DNA from: Pisolithus tinctorius
Lineage: Eukaryota > Basidiomycota > Agaricomycetes > Boletales > Pisolithaceae
NCBI GenBank assembly: GCA_024663395.1
Contig: JANFAH010000001.1
Span: 4,092,001 to 4,156,000 of the forward strand
DNA: 64,000 nt
Direction of reading: 5' to 3'
Position numbers and translations under genes: made by a program. The notes beneath the pieces are model-generated. The model saw nothing but the letters and a program-made list of their open reading frames with translations. It did not search any database and was not told the DNA's origin. Positions within the stretch are counted from its first letter, which is position 1, and each line of letters starts with the position of its first letter. Below, piece by piece: positions 1 to 10,761 of the stretch.

Positions 1-85
1 GCACATTAATTAAACAACGGCTCCCTCATGATTGTCGAACCACAAAACACCAACCAGTGACTCCGAGGCAGGGTCATTCACAGCG

Positions 86-662
86 TCATCGGGAACTAGC
101 AGCCGACGCAGGGTCGACTTCCTCAGGCGTTTTGGTACGCAAGGAGATGGCATGAAGCCCTTGTGCCAGTTCATCTGACAGTGCGGCGTAAATCATCCGG
201 TGACGTTGTATAGTGCTCTAATATTGCCAACCGACTGTGAACAAAGGTCATGTGAGTTCGAAGAACGCTTCACCTTTCCCTTGAAGGCAGCTGAGATGAT
301 TAACACGTCGAAATCTGCGAACGAATTCACAGGCGTTGTCAGGACATGCACTTGTAAGAAGAGCTAGCAGAGGAAATCATTCTGACGCGTTTCTCCATTG
401 CCACCGCCTTGAGCCCTCATTGCAGCGTGGTGGCGATGGACGTGCGATTCGTTCGTGATGGTGAGTTGCAAGGGTTGAAGCAGGGTGGTCAACTGTGGCA
501 CCGGAGCTGAGAAACACTTCGCCCAGATCTCCCAGGACTCCTCACCTTCTCCCGTATGGCAGTCTCTACGGGGCCCATCGACCCGAGCGTCTGATTGGAC
601 ATTCTTCGGTGAGCTCGCCAAAGTACGTGGTAAACGCAGCGTGTCTGACTCAGACGAAACAT
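86..662 (-). CDS. BolA-like protein, predicted mitochondrial
   Basis: Four exons (662-546, 492-387, 314-274, 217-86) join in frame to 131 residues. The product reads as a BolA-family protein: an ITNESHVHRHHAAM segment, then FDVLIISAAFKGK, RHRMIYAALSDEL and the closing LHAISLRTKTPEE with its conserved His. BolA proteins work with monothiol glutaredoxins in Fe-S cluster trafficking; the mitochondrial branch (Bol1/Uvi31 type) helps late Fe-S transfer. The chosen start opens with about 20 residues rich in Arg, Ser and hydrophobic residues and free of acidic ones (MFRLSQTRCVYHVLWRAHRR), which looks like a mitochondrial presequence. A second in-frame ATG (MSNQ...) directly follows and could give a cytosolic form. 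The family assignment is strong; mitochondrial location is inferred. Confidence 0.88.
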
Positions 663-1536
663 CAACTTTCAACCGAGCGCCTGAGCGAAGGTGGTTACTG
701 AGCAATACTGTGGCTATGTAACTGTGGGTCGACGAGCAAGTGGAGAAGCAGCCGAAAAAAAAAAGGCAGGTTTGCTTAGACGAGGATGATTACAGTTAAC
801 CAGATAATTTTAGACCATTTGGAGACTGTCTCAGCAAGTACCTGTACTGTACACCGTAGGACGACATAGTAACATAACAATAGTCACTCTGCACTGGATC
901 ATCTGAACTGGTACCTGTTTGCCAGGCCTCGTTGAATACCGGAACCAGCAGGACGACCTGTAGTACAGGGCCGAGAAATGCGAAGTCACACTGCGTCATT
1001 ACTGAGTGCCAATCTCTTGTTTCACACTCGTCAGGCAAAGCGAGCATATTATAAGCCTTGTACGGACGCCGGGACGGCACTAAGACGGTTCTGGTCGCCG
1101 CTTGGCTCTGCAAGCTCGGGGTCCGGGGATACATTCATGCCCCGGACAAGGTCACATGCATGTAAAGTTAGCATGCCCATCAATGAAAGGTTGCAACCCA
1201 GTGGCTACGCAGTCATGGCATCGCAAGATTAGTACCCGCCGTTGATGTTCTCAAACAGCTCGTGTTCCCGCTCACGTTTCAGGTGATGGCTCGTGAAAAC
1301 GGCGCATCACTTTCTCCGACACTGCCGTCATACCGCGTCAGCACCTTTTCATCGACAGTTCATACGAAGAGAGACGATAGACGCACACATTGTGGTACTT
1401 GGCTAGTACTTTTTCTGGGATTCCACCATTCCACCCTCAGGTTGAGGAAGTGTCTGTCACGTGAGAACCTAAGCGATCTTTGCCCTTCCTACTTACCCTG
1501 ATACAATATATTTTCCGTCCTGTTTCAACTTCATTG
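663..1536. other. Intergenic region between divergent genes
   Basis: About 870 bases lie between the BolA gene (leftward) and the next gene (rightward), so the stretch should hold both promoters. Short open frames occur on both strands but none shows a domain or a splice-consistent model. A poly-A run sits near 756-766. Confidence 0.4.
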
Positions 1537-3144
1537 ATGTCCCTCACGTCCACAGAGATCGCGGAAGAGCGGGAGATGACGCGTAACCAACGCAATCTCG
1601 TTGATACTTGTTTTGAAGAAGGCCAATATGAATCTGGTATCGCCGCGCTCGAGCTCCTCCGGTCGACGGTGTTCAAACCACCACCGTGAGTGTGGTTGAC
1701 TCAAATTCTGTCGTGATGACTCGGCTTGCTAACACACGAAAGCGACATCATCCGTCAGCTTCTTTACATCGCCTTGTATCCGCCTCCCAGCCACGCCGAG
1801 GATGAGCAGGAGAAACCCCAAACCCCCCTCTCGCCTACCAAAGGGTCGCCGTCGAAGCAAAAGCAGCTCCTCCAGAAGACTCCTTTTGTCCCAACTATCG
1901 CAGCTTCAGCGGCTGCTCAGCGACTCTTATTCTCTTTCCTTTGTACGAACACCCCTGACACTCTGTTCCGTGGCTTGCCTATGTACGCGGTCATAACTGC
2001 GGATGACTGTGCCCCACGATCAGAAGCAGTAAGCAAAGATTACGACGAAGATTCCCCCATAGCACGAGAGGCATTGTGCATCAAGGACGCCAGGCACTGC
2101 TGGGCAACAGTCAAGGAGGACTTTATTCAGCGCGGAAAATGTGCTCCTCTTCCTCAAGAGAAGAGGAAACGTCGGAGGAAGCTCGCCATCGACTCGGCAG
2201 ACGATGACTCGGATAACGCATGCAATCCAGTCCCAGCCGTTGTAGCGGAGCACGCGTGGCCGGTGTTGGATTGGTTTCTACGTGTCTTCGAAAAGGATGA
2301 AATTCTTACGGAGAAGAAATCCCGTGGTGCGTCTGGTATCTCCTGTGAAACCGACACTAAGAATGTGATAGTGAAGTTCTCCCCGCTTTTGTTATCGCAA
2401 ATACTTCTTCCGAGAGGCGGGTGTGGTCCAAGGCAGGACGTTGATGCACCACTTGATATCATGGTCTGTTGCACAACGCAAGACTGCAGCCTACGACGGT
2501 TGATAGGAACCCGCCTCTTTACACTGGTAACCACGATCTTCGTCATCATGAACCGCCACGGTAACATAGTCCCATAGCTCATCAACCTCACTCAGACAAC
2601 CGATTTCGATGCCAATATGTTTACAGCGGCAGTGATCGCACGACTATATTCTTCTCCTGATGCTGTTTTGTGGTTGATAACCAGCCTGCCCAAAACCATG
2701 CCGATACTCAACTTTCAGGTTGCACTATGCCAGCGGTACTTGTCGGGGGTCTCTCAGAGTTGCGGAAAGGTCAGAAGACCGAAGCCTCAAGCCCGCGCCC
2801 GGCGTGATTCACATGCTACTGCGGGATCTGCATTGTCTGCGAAGGAAGGTGGAGTATCGACGTCCACTGGACTTGCCGGGGCCTCGTGCAATGACATGCT
2901 TGCCCTACTCGAATCTCAAGATTTTGTTGAGTTACCCGCGATTACTATGAAATACGTGCTTCTTGTCGCGTATGCCTTGATCCAATCGCAAACAGCTCCT
3001 GATCAAATAGACCCAGGCTGGAAGGATGTGCAATCGAATGGTAGGCTGAAGCGTGCTGTAAACAATGCTTTTCCGGAAAAAGGCGAGGGGTTGGAGTACA
3101 GGGCGACTCTCCTTGCTATGTGCGACTTGTGGCCCTTATCGTGA
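1537..3144 (+). CDS. Uncharacterised protein, 499 residues
   Basis: Three exons (1537-1685, 1743-2526, 2578-3144) join in frame to 499 residues. Both introns have GT...AG ends, and the first has a CTAAC branch-like motif before its acceptor. The N-terminal 60 residues look helical (EEREMTRNQRNLVDTCFEEG, then IRQLLYIALYPPP). A Ser/Pro/Lys-rich linker follows, then a hydrophobic helical stretch, a basic-acidic run (KRKRRRKLAIDSADDDSD) resembling a nuclear localisation signal, and a helical C-terminus. I do not recognise the family. The start was chosen because the longer frame upstream opens with TTG rather than ATG. Protein-coding status is well supported by the intron pattern; function is unknown. 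Confidence 0.68.
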
Positions 3145-5716
3145 GCGGACGACTATGTGGAAACTAGGGAGGTTTTCGCATGGAAGAGGGTGGAGCGGAG
3201 TGCACGAGGCTGACAGGGTACTTCACCCGATCATACTACATGTAAAGAACCGAAACTACAACTGCTCTGTCGTTGAATACTAATCCGTTCCGGGTCTGAG
3301 GTTCCTAACTTAGACCACTACATTCTTGTCAAGTAAACTGAGTGTCGTCCCTCAGCATAAGCCAGACTTGACCTCTTTCACACTGAGCACTACAGCCGCG
3401 ATTGATACTGGGTCTCTCATGGCACTTGACGGTACTTACTATCGGGTTGGTGAATTTATTGCTCTCTAACCTTTAATTTTTCAGAGCCTTGCGTGAGCAA
3501 AAGCCATCCGTCGTTGGACATTTTCCAACTACCCCATTCCTCTATGTACGAAAAATGGTCCGAGCCCCAAGGCTGGTTCCTGCGCAAGAATTAACATGGA
3601 CCAGGGCACCTGTGAACCAGTGTGACGCAATCCTTGCCTCGGAATGACCTACACGTGCGCGCCGAGGCAAAAAAAATAACAGTCACCCTTCTGAACGTGA
3701 CACAGGGCACACGTGTTGCTTACCTGCAAAGTTTTTTCCTATACCCACTCCCATGATACGCTCCAATAAGCCCCGAATCGAGTGCATTTCCCAAACGTCC
3801 AGCTTACATAGCATCATACAAGCTCAGGAAAGCTATTTGTACTTTTGTGTCCCGGGTTGGGTGGCGTCTGCCTCTCGGGTTTTGCGAAAAGGCTTGAGCT
3901 AATTTATGTCCGCACTTTCGAGGTCCTCCGTTTGTCCTTCCCTGGACTCGCTTGACGCTCGCGTATGGAGTGTCTGACGCAACATGGAAGGCCATTTACC
4001 TTTATCCCAGGTGTACTTGACCATACTCCTCGGGAATCTGGTATGTAGTTGGCTGCAGTGCGTTTTGCCATTGGGACAATCGGCGGCGGTAAATGGGTTA
4101 GTGCCACGCCCATTAATCAGCAAATGCCCGTCTTAGTGACGTGAAGTGGAAACGCCCCTGAGCGGCTACGTATATAGTATGTGGTGAACGTACCCTGTGA
4201 ATACGCGGAATCTTGAACTATGTATGTAGCCGTAAAGGGTTGTAGTTCGGTGCAGTTCCTGGTTTTCAAGCCTTAATAAATTTGCTTTGAAACGTCAAAA
4301 CTCCCGAATCTGCTGCGACAGGCTGCGACACAGTTTTGGCCGAACTCTCGTGACATGGGAGTGCCAATAGTTCCCACAACGCCCGCTGCGGTATTAAGTG
4401 AACACTAACTTAGCATGCTAAGCGCTTTATCCTTGATCCGGGTATGCTGAGACAAATCCTTAGTAAGTGCTACATTGTCAACAGAGCACGTACCATTTCA
4501 CTTGCGTCAAAATCTGTTAAAGCGCAGCTACACCGGCTCGTACACGTACGATCGCCACATGCAGCTCCGTTGTCTTGTGTTTGGTGCATTTATCGTGAGG
4601 AAGCATCTTTGACAGAACGTCAATGCTCCTCCAGCGCTCGGAAATATGGGTATGATCACGCGATGATTAGTATATACATACATAGTTCCTTCCAACACCC
4701 AGATCGCCGAATGTGCCAAGACCGCATCTTCGGCGCCACGACGGAATGGGGGGAGCGGGCTGCTCGTGGCACCGGTAATGGTGAACAGCCGCAGGATCGT
4801 AAATATCGGTACGCCGCGGTGCCCTGAATATCAAACTACCCAGACGATGGTAAGTACCCGCCCCCCCTCAACATGGTTTGCATCCGGACTGGTCGCCTTC
4901 GACTGAGATTGATGGGATCCAAAATGGAGACCGCAGAAAGACAGGGCAGTGATAGTAACAGCTATCCCTGGCTATCCATATATTCTTTCAGGGGACCGAT
5001 GGTTTGGAACGTTCAGCCGTAATGTGCCCTGACAAGCCATTTCCCCATTTTTATTAAAAGATCAAGTTTGACGGCGCGTCATTTGCTTGGGAAGATACGG
5101 ATTGGCTCTCTGTACGATGGGGTGGCGGTGGCCTGTAAAGAGCCTATGCCACAAAGTGCATGGCGCAGAACCGCTAACTTGAGAATGCTCAGCGGTTGGA
5201 AGGGAGGCAACCACATCTGCACACACATACTGCTCCGGAAAGTCAGGAGACCTCACAGGCACTGCCTTGGCCAGAGATTCTGACAAGTTGACACTTTACC
5301 AAGATGGGTTGAACGTACCTGATGGGTGATGATGACATCCATCATATCTTGAGGAGATGGCAAGTCTAGGTGTATAGCATCACTGGCCAATGGGAGTCAA
5401 TGTCTAAGTTTGGTTAGAAGATGATATGGTACAAACTTACGAGGTTATCTGCTGTTACAGACCGCTGCCAACTCTTTCTAGTCAGATACATGACCTTCGT
5501 TATCAGGTACCCACAATCCCCAATCAGGGCGACGTCACTTTAACCTTGCGCTCCTGCGGTCTGCAGAGTTCTGCCAGTTTAGCGGTTACAGAAAGTGGCC
5601 GATCTTTCGTGTTTTGGTCGTGCGCGCCTGAGCGGTTCCGGAAATGCATATGAACCTCTGTGCGATCAGGGCAGGTGCTCAGGATACTTAGTATCACCCT
5701 CCCACTCAGTGTTGAC
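3145..5716. other. Gene-poor stretch
   Basis: About 2.6 kb with only short open frames on both strands. The longest (4444-4827, +) has no recognisable domain and no supporting splice pattern. A 7-base C run lies near 4861. I see no gene, RNA or transposon that I can support. Confidence 0.4.
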
Positions 5717-6433
5717 ATGTCCGATCGACGTGCATACCACTACGATCCCGACGCCCGTCGAAGGGGTCAATGGTCGGGGAGCACTCAGCCTCCTTCTCAA
5801 TACCCACCTCAGACCAATATTGACCCCAGGTCATATCATCCCTCATACCCCACGCTGAACGCTCAGATGACTGCGCAGCCAGACCCTTCCGTTCCGTACG
5901 GAACACACCATCACGCCCGCGGACAAGTAGCGGGTCATCCTGGAGTAGTTTGCTCTCCGCAACCGCAGGCTCAGTACCCACAAGCTTCCCCAAGCCCCTA
6001 CGCCCCCCGACAAAGTTATCCGCCGCCTCCTGATCATCGTATCCCAATCAGAAGCAGCGCACCACAATACCCAGCTTCACATCCTTACCACCACCAGGGT
6101 TCTCCATCCCAACCCAGCAGTCACGCTCCTGCTCCGTATTTTCCGACGCCGCCGCAGCCGCCGCCACAGTATCCGGCGTCCCCTGCGCGTCCCTATTCGT
6201 GTGACCTATGTGCACTGTCTTTCAACCGCCAACACGATCTCAAACGGCACAGAGAGACGCATTCTGGGGAGAAACCGTTCTCATGCAATGGTGGTTGTGG
6301 CAAGACATTCACCCGGAAAGACGCTTTGAAACGACATCAGGTATCTGAGCACATTACACCCAACAGAAAGTGTATGACTGAATTCAATGTTGATCAGCTT
6401 GTCAAGCAATGTGGACGAGACGACGACTCATAA
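5717..6433 (+). CDS. C2H2 zinc-finger protein, two fingers
   Basis: A single uninterrupted frame of 238 residues. The first ~175 residues are low complexity, rich in Pro, Gln, Tyr, Ser and His, as in many fungal transcription factors. Two adjacent C2H2 fingers follow: CDLCALSFNRQHDLKRHRETH and a second with CNGGCGKTF...LKRHQVSEH, joined by the classic TGEKP-like linker (SGEKPF). The second finger has a CX3C-type spacing (CNGGC). A short tail of about 30 residues closes the protein. The ATG at 5717 was preferred over an upstream in-frame non-ATG extension because it begins the low-complexity region cleanly. It is probably a nuclear DNA-binding regulator; the target is unknown. Confidence 0.86.
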   Translation: MSDRRAYHYDPDARRRGQWSGSTQPPSQYPPQTNIDPRSYHPSYPTLNAQMTAQPDPSVPYGTHHHARGQVAGHPGVVCSPQPQAQYPQASPSPYAPRQSYPPPPDHRIPIRSSAPQYPASHPYHHQGSPSQPSSHAPAPYFPTPPQPPPQYPASPARPYSCDLCALSFNRQHDLKRHRETHSGEKPFSCNGGCGKTFTRKDALKRHQVSEHITPNRKCMTEFNVDQLVKQCGRDDDS

Positions 6434-6718
6434 TCTATCGCTATTCCGTTCGAAGGGAGATAGCGCTCATGCGAGGCTCGCGCCAAACCAATGACGACGG
6501 CACTATGACTTGATTAGTTTCGAGGACATATTATTCATCACCTCCAGCATATTGTAACAATCCTGTACTGCTCCCAGGAAACACTTTCAAGACTAGCTCC
6601 CTAGTATGTATTGGAAGATACGGGCAGCATTACTTCCGAGACCACTTGACTTACACCTGCTGAAAACGCATCCACCGGTTGATGTGAACACTCCTATAGC
6701 TCATCAATATTGTACAAA

Positions 6719-7317
6719 TCACTTGTCTGCATTCTGGAACCGTCTTTCTAGTATCCAAGCATCCCGAGGAATGATCTTTTTGTAGTAGTTCTCATGGATG
6801 CCTACTTCCTTGAACCCATGCCGCTCATAAAATCGTTTGGCGTCTTCATTTGATACCTGTACGTGAAGGTATATCCGTCCGATTTTTGGCTTGGTATGAG
6901 AGGACGCGGCCTCGATAATGCGTTCGATGGCTTGGGAGCCAATTTGGCGGGAGCGATAAGGCTGGGATGATGTGAGTGAGTGATATTAGTACGGAAAGGG
7001 CGGGACCTGACTCACAGCAAGGATCCCCATGGTCATGAGATACAAATCTCTACCTTCGAACCGACAGCAAATGCTGCCGATCGGGATGTCATTGTAGTAT
7101 ACTTCTCACAAGTGAGAAAAGAGACGGACAGGTGACACGAAACGGACGGACCGAGCTGGCAGAAAGGTTCGACTTCTGCTTGCAGTATGTCCTGATAATA
7201 TTTCTCGCCATATCTGACAGGAAAAAGCACGGCGTTGAGTTTTCGAATGGTCCCGACGTTCTGAGGGGTCAACGACGCAAAGGACAGGCGCACAGGGGGG
7301 GCTGGGTGGCTTGCCAT
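6719..7317 (-). CDS. NAA50: N-alpha-acetyltransferase 50 (GNAT family)
   Basis: Three exons (7317-7152, 7104-7016, 6961-6719) join to 165 residues, the usual NAA50 length. The N-terminal part carries LFPVRYGEKYYQDIL, matching the substrate-binding FPVxY motif of NAA50/San. The middle has the beta strands around YLMTMGILAPYR followed by SRQIGSQAI, which fits the GNAT acetyl-CoA loop (R/Q-x-x-G-x-G/A). The C-terminal part has YLHVQVSNEDAKRFYERHGF, typical of the family, and ends in YYKKIIPRDAWIL. NAA50 acetylates N-termini that begin with Met plus a hydrophobic residue and partners NatA on ribosomes; it is also needed for sister chromatid cohesion in animals. The donor of intron 1 is weak (GTCCGT), so that edge is the least certain. 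Confidence 0.9.
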
Positions 7318-8368
7318 TCAACTGGGGGTCGGTCGAAGGTAGTGGAGACCGTGGGAGTAATGATGGCGACACCAAGGACATGGCTGACAGCGCGTTCATG
7401 TATCAGGCAAGTATGTAACAGATAGGCCCCATGGCATGATGGCATCCCGACCAAATGGGACAGCTTTTCTTACACACCTTGACAGTTCTTCCAGTTAGCA
7501 TCGGGAGCATTCGAAGACCTGAAGGTCTGTCTTATCTCAGGGTCCCGACAATGTTGACTTTTCTGCACGAATGCTCTCTTCATCTGCCAACACGCAATGA
7601 TACGACCTTCCTTAATTTATGGGCTGCTCACGTCACAAGCAGCGAAGGACAACAAGGGACATCGCCCATCTATGACCATATCGAATGAATTCAAAATGAT
7701 GAATTGGCCGCAGAGCCTTCTGTGGGTCCGTTCCTGATCTTTGTTGATGCGTAGGTAACCGGACCTTGTATTTCCTCGTAACACACTACTCCCCTCGGAG
7801 TCTGTGAGGGGCCTCGGTGATCGTGTCCATTGAATGAGACGCCCACGATCTTGCTTCTGGAAATGTAAGCTAACGTGAACCCAACCCCAACACCTTTTGT
7901 GAGCCACTATGCCCATTTTGGAAGCGACAGGAAGGTGCCTCCTGCATCGTAAGTATTAATTGATGAATTTAAAAAAAAATACATTGATGTAGGATGGAGA
8001 CCGTTGAGTAAATACTCGTGTGCCGAGGATGTGAGAGTAAGACTTCCCCCCCTTCTGCTTTTCGATGTGATATGTCTATCGGCGTACACTGGATATCGAA
8101 TGGAGGATGTAGTACATGTTACCTACTTGTACAATGCGGTACCAAGAAGTATGAGTGTGCTGACGACTATGTCCAGTTACAGGGTGTGGAGTGCGTGCAG
8201 CAAGGCGGGAACAACACGTCGGATACATAGCAAATCGATGGACAGAATATAGTGATAATTCAGTAGTACAGTGTGGACGTGCAAGCTGGTCATGATGACG
8301 TTTATAGAAATACTGTTGCACAATGTCAATGACGTTTATTGGGCGAGGATGGTGTGCGGGAGTGGCGT
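7318..8368. other. Intergenic stretch with a possible small gene
   Basis: About 1 kb without a firm gene. On the + strand an ATG at 7909 runs to a good donor (GTAAGT at 7949) and an AG acceptor about 45 bases later, after which a frame stays open towards 8250. An overlapping frame (8018-8230) encodes 70 residues with eight cysteines. Neither has a clear signal peptide or a known domain, so I do not call a gene. Confidence 0.3.
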
Positions 8369-8949
8369 TTACGGTGAGTGGCGCAATTGCAGTTGATCGA
8401 GGTAAACGTCGCTGTAGCTTCGGAAGACGCATATGCCATTTTCATGGTCAGTTAACATCGCCCACACGCAATGCCACACTTGGTCTTCGCGAAATTTGAA
8501 GGCCACCCCTACGTGGTTCTGATCCCAACGCTGCTCTCTTTGCCTGGACTCGAACGCCTTGTCAGTCAGAGTGACAAGAACACATTGGTCGATAGTCCGC
8601 TGGAGTTCTACCGATCCGTCCGCGGCACCAAGAAGGGAGTCGAGGATGGGGTCCATCTCCAGCGCTTTAGGTAATCCACTAGGGGGAGGATAAAATATCC
8701 GTCATCGGAGCGAACAAGTATGGAGACGTACCGATGCACGGGATCATAGCCGGCAACTAAGATTTGGTAGACTGTGCCGTCGACGAAATGGAGCTGCATG
8801 CATGGATGCTTGGGTGAGCAACTTATCCGGGTCAAGACCTTTCCAGCGAGCGCCGAAGGGTCGATTCCAATGCCCTGTGGTCTCGGTCGCCGTCTTGACG
8901 AAGGCGGTGGGGGCGTGGTGGACGGAGAACTGCTGAGGTCAGAGGCCAT
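8369..8949 (-). CDS. Uncharacterised small protein, 175 residues
   Basis: Two exons (8949-8732 and 8678-8369) join in frame to 175 residues across a 53-bp GT...AG intron with a pyrimidine-rich acceptor (CCCCCTAG). The first 30 residues are Ser/Pro rich (SSSPSTTPPPPSSRR). The rest looks like a compact alpha/beta domain with segments MQLHFVDGTVYQILVAGYDP, VELQRTIDQCVLVTLTDKAF and VGVAFKFREDQVWHCVWAML. I do not recognise the family. Spliced coding potential and globular composition support a real gene. It is transcribed away from the MAPKK gene, with a tRNA between the two starts. An alternative ATG three codons upstream would also work. Confidence 0.68.
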
Positions 8950-8997
8950 GGTGATCAATAGGGTGGCAGATACGATAAAGAATTTTCAAAAAGGATT

Positions 8998-9090
8998 TGA
9001 CAGTGACGAGATTCGAACTCGCGAGGGAAACCCATCACGGTTTGAGCACGTGGCCTAAACGTGACGCCGTAACCACTTGGCTACACTGCC
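8998..9090 (-). tRNA. tRNA-Leu (anticodon UAG) with a short intron
   Basis: The minus strand folds as a type II tRNA. The acceptor arm pairs GGCAGTG with CACTGTC, with A as the discriminator. The D arm is GCC-AAGTGGTTAC-GGC, the anticodon stem pairs TCACG with CGTGA, the variable arm is long (GGG-TTT-CCC), and the T arm is GCGAG-TTCGAAT-CTCGT. The anticodon loop starts TTTAGG, giving UAG in the right place, followed by about 13 extra bases that act as the canonical intron after position 37. A long variable arm plus discriminator A fits leucine rather than serine. The A and B box promoter elements lie inside the gene. Confidence 0.85.
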
Positions 9091-9193
9091 GTGGCTGACA
9101 ATAAGCTAATGGATCCTAATGAGCCCTTGATCCTGGGGTGCACCGCCCGCTGTCGCGAACTCGACCTGCAGTGGCCGGTTGACCAGCGTCGCA

Positions 9194-10761
9194 ATGCACT
9201 CTCGTCCGCTTGGCCCAAGGACTCCCCGCTCCCAGTCTCCCCACTTGGCAGAGACTCGTCCTTTGCAGATTCGCAAGGCATCGGTAGATCAATCAGTTCT
9301 CCGTCCCCCATCGCCGGCACTGCAGCTCTCCTCATCACCCACCCCATCGCGCCCTCTCATCTCCGGCACTTCCCCATCCCCTAGAACAAATGGCTTGCGA
9401 CCAAAGCTTCAGCTACCTCTATCTGGTGGCGTAGGCAGCATCAGCGACTACTACGCAGGCCCTGCCTCCATCCCCCCTGGTTTAGATGGAGAAAACCCCG
9501 GCGGTGCGACCGTTCGTCCATCAGACACGCAGCTTCAGACACCTCGACCCCCGGAACAACATGATTCCAGCGATAACAGCATCGAACAATTGGTTTCTGT
9601 GTTCGAGAAAGCATCCGTCGATTCCAACATGTCAGCTGATGAGATCTCAACCTACGGATCTACCAAGTGGTCCGATAGTGTTTTGGAGGAAATATGCAGA
9701 CTGGGAGAAGGTCAAGGTGGTGCAGTCCACAAAGTTAGAGACATCCGGAACGGCTTCATCTTGGCGAGAAAGACGATCACTACACGCGAAGCACCTCTAA
9801 AGCAGCTCGGAAGAGAGCTGCAGATTTCTTCCACTTCGAAACACATCAATATCATCCAGTTCTATGGGGCTTACATGTCACCTTCCTCTAGCGAAGTCAA
9901 GGTCATGATGGAGTTCTGTGCCGGCGGCAGTTTAGAAGCTGTCGGTAAGCGTATTAAAGAACGTGGCGCCCGCATCAGCGAGAGAGTTACCGGTCGTATT
10001 GCTGAGGGGGTGACTTTTTATCGATATTTCACAGTTTGTCTTCTTTTTCATGAGCTCCCCTAGGTTCTTTCAGGACTGGCATATCTTCACTCTCTCAAGA
10101 CCATCCATAGAGACATCAAACCCTCCAACGTCCTTCTAACCGGGCAGGGCGTTGTCCGCCTTATTGATTTTGGGGTTTCCGGTGAACTTGTCAAGTCCTT
10201 GGCCGGAACTTTCACTGGAACAAGTTTTTACATGGCAGTGCGCGTGGTCCGCCGTCGTACATGGTTGTGTGGCTGAAATCCATAAATTAGCCCGAGCGTA
10301 TCAGTGGCAAAGAATACAGCATCCGTGCTGATGTGTGGTCAACTGGTATCACGCTACTGGAGCTCGTCCAGAATCACTACCCGTTCCCGGACGACTTGAC
10401 ATCTATCGAGTTACTCGTCTACATCACACAGGGAGATGTAAGGCCGGAGCTTTTCTGACATACCCTTAGCACTTAAATCCGCGTTAGCCTCCACAGCTGA
10501 TGGATGAACCGGATGTCAAATGGAGTGACGAAATGAAGGACTTCATCAGACAAACGTACGTGATCTATGACTCTGCTCGCTGCATCGTTCTCTATCGTCA
10601 TCGCTAGATTGATCGTCGATCACACCGCACGCCCCACACCTAAAGAAATGCTAGCACACCCTTGGATCGTTAGTGTAATGAAAAAGGAGGTACCGATGGC
10701 TAGATGGATCAGTGAAGTTTGGGGATGGAACCGGAATCGATCCAGTTCAAGCGACGCGTAA
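9194..10761 (+). CDS. MAP kinase kinase, cell-wall-integrity (Mkk1/2) type
   Basis: Five exons (9194-10009, 10064-10237, 10291-10437, 10497-10555, 10608-10761) give 449 residues. About 165 N-terminal residues are Ser/Pro-rich and disordered. The kinase domain then shows a Gly loop (LGEGQGGAV, from ~170), the ATP-anchoring Lys in LARKTIT (~193), the catalytic loop HRDIKPSN (~287-294), DFGVSG (~307), an activation segment SLAGT (S317 and T321, the MAPKKK target sites by family analogy) and APERI after the exon join. Sequence style ([38 protein letters not shown]) matches the fungal Mkk1/2 branch that activates Slt2/Mpk1. The start is the first ATG of the frame; an upstream frame opening at 9091 is out of register. 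Confidence 0.92.

Noticed and set aside
4444..4827. Open + frame of 127 codons in the gene-poor stretch
   Set aside because: Composition is not protein-like and it lacks any domain, splice support or neighbouring exon.
9091..9384. Open + frame starting with ATG just at the tRNA-Leu end
   Set aside because: It is out of register with the kinase frame and overlaps the kinase N-terminus; no splice joins them.
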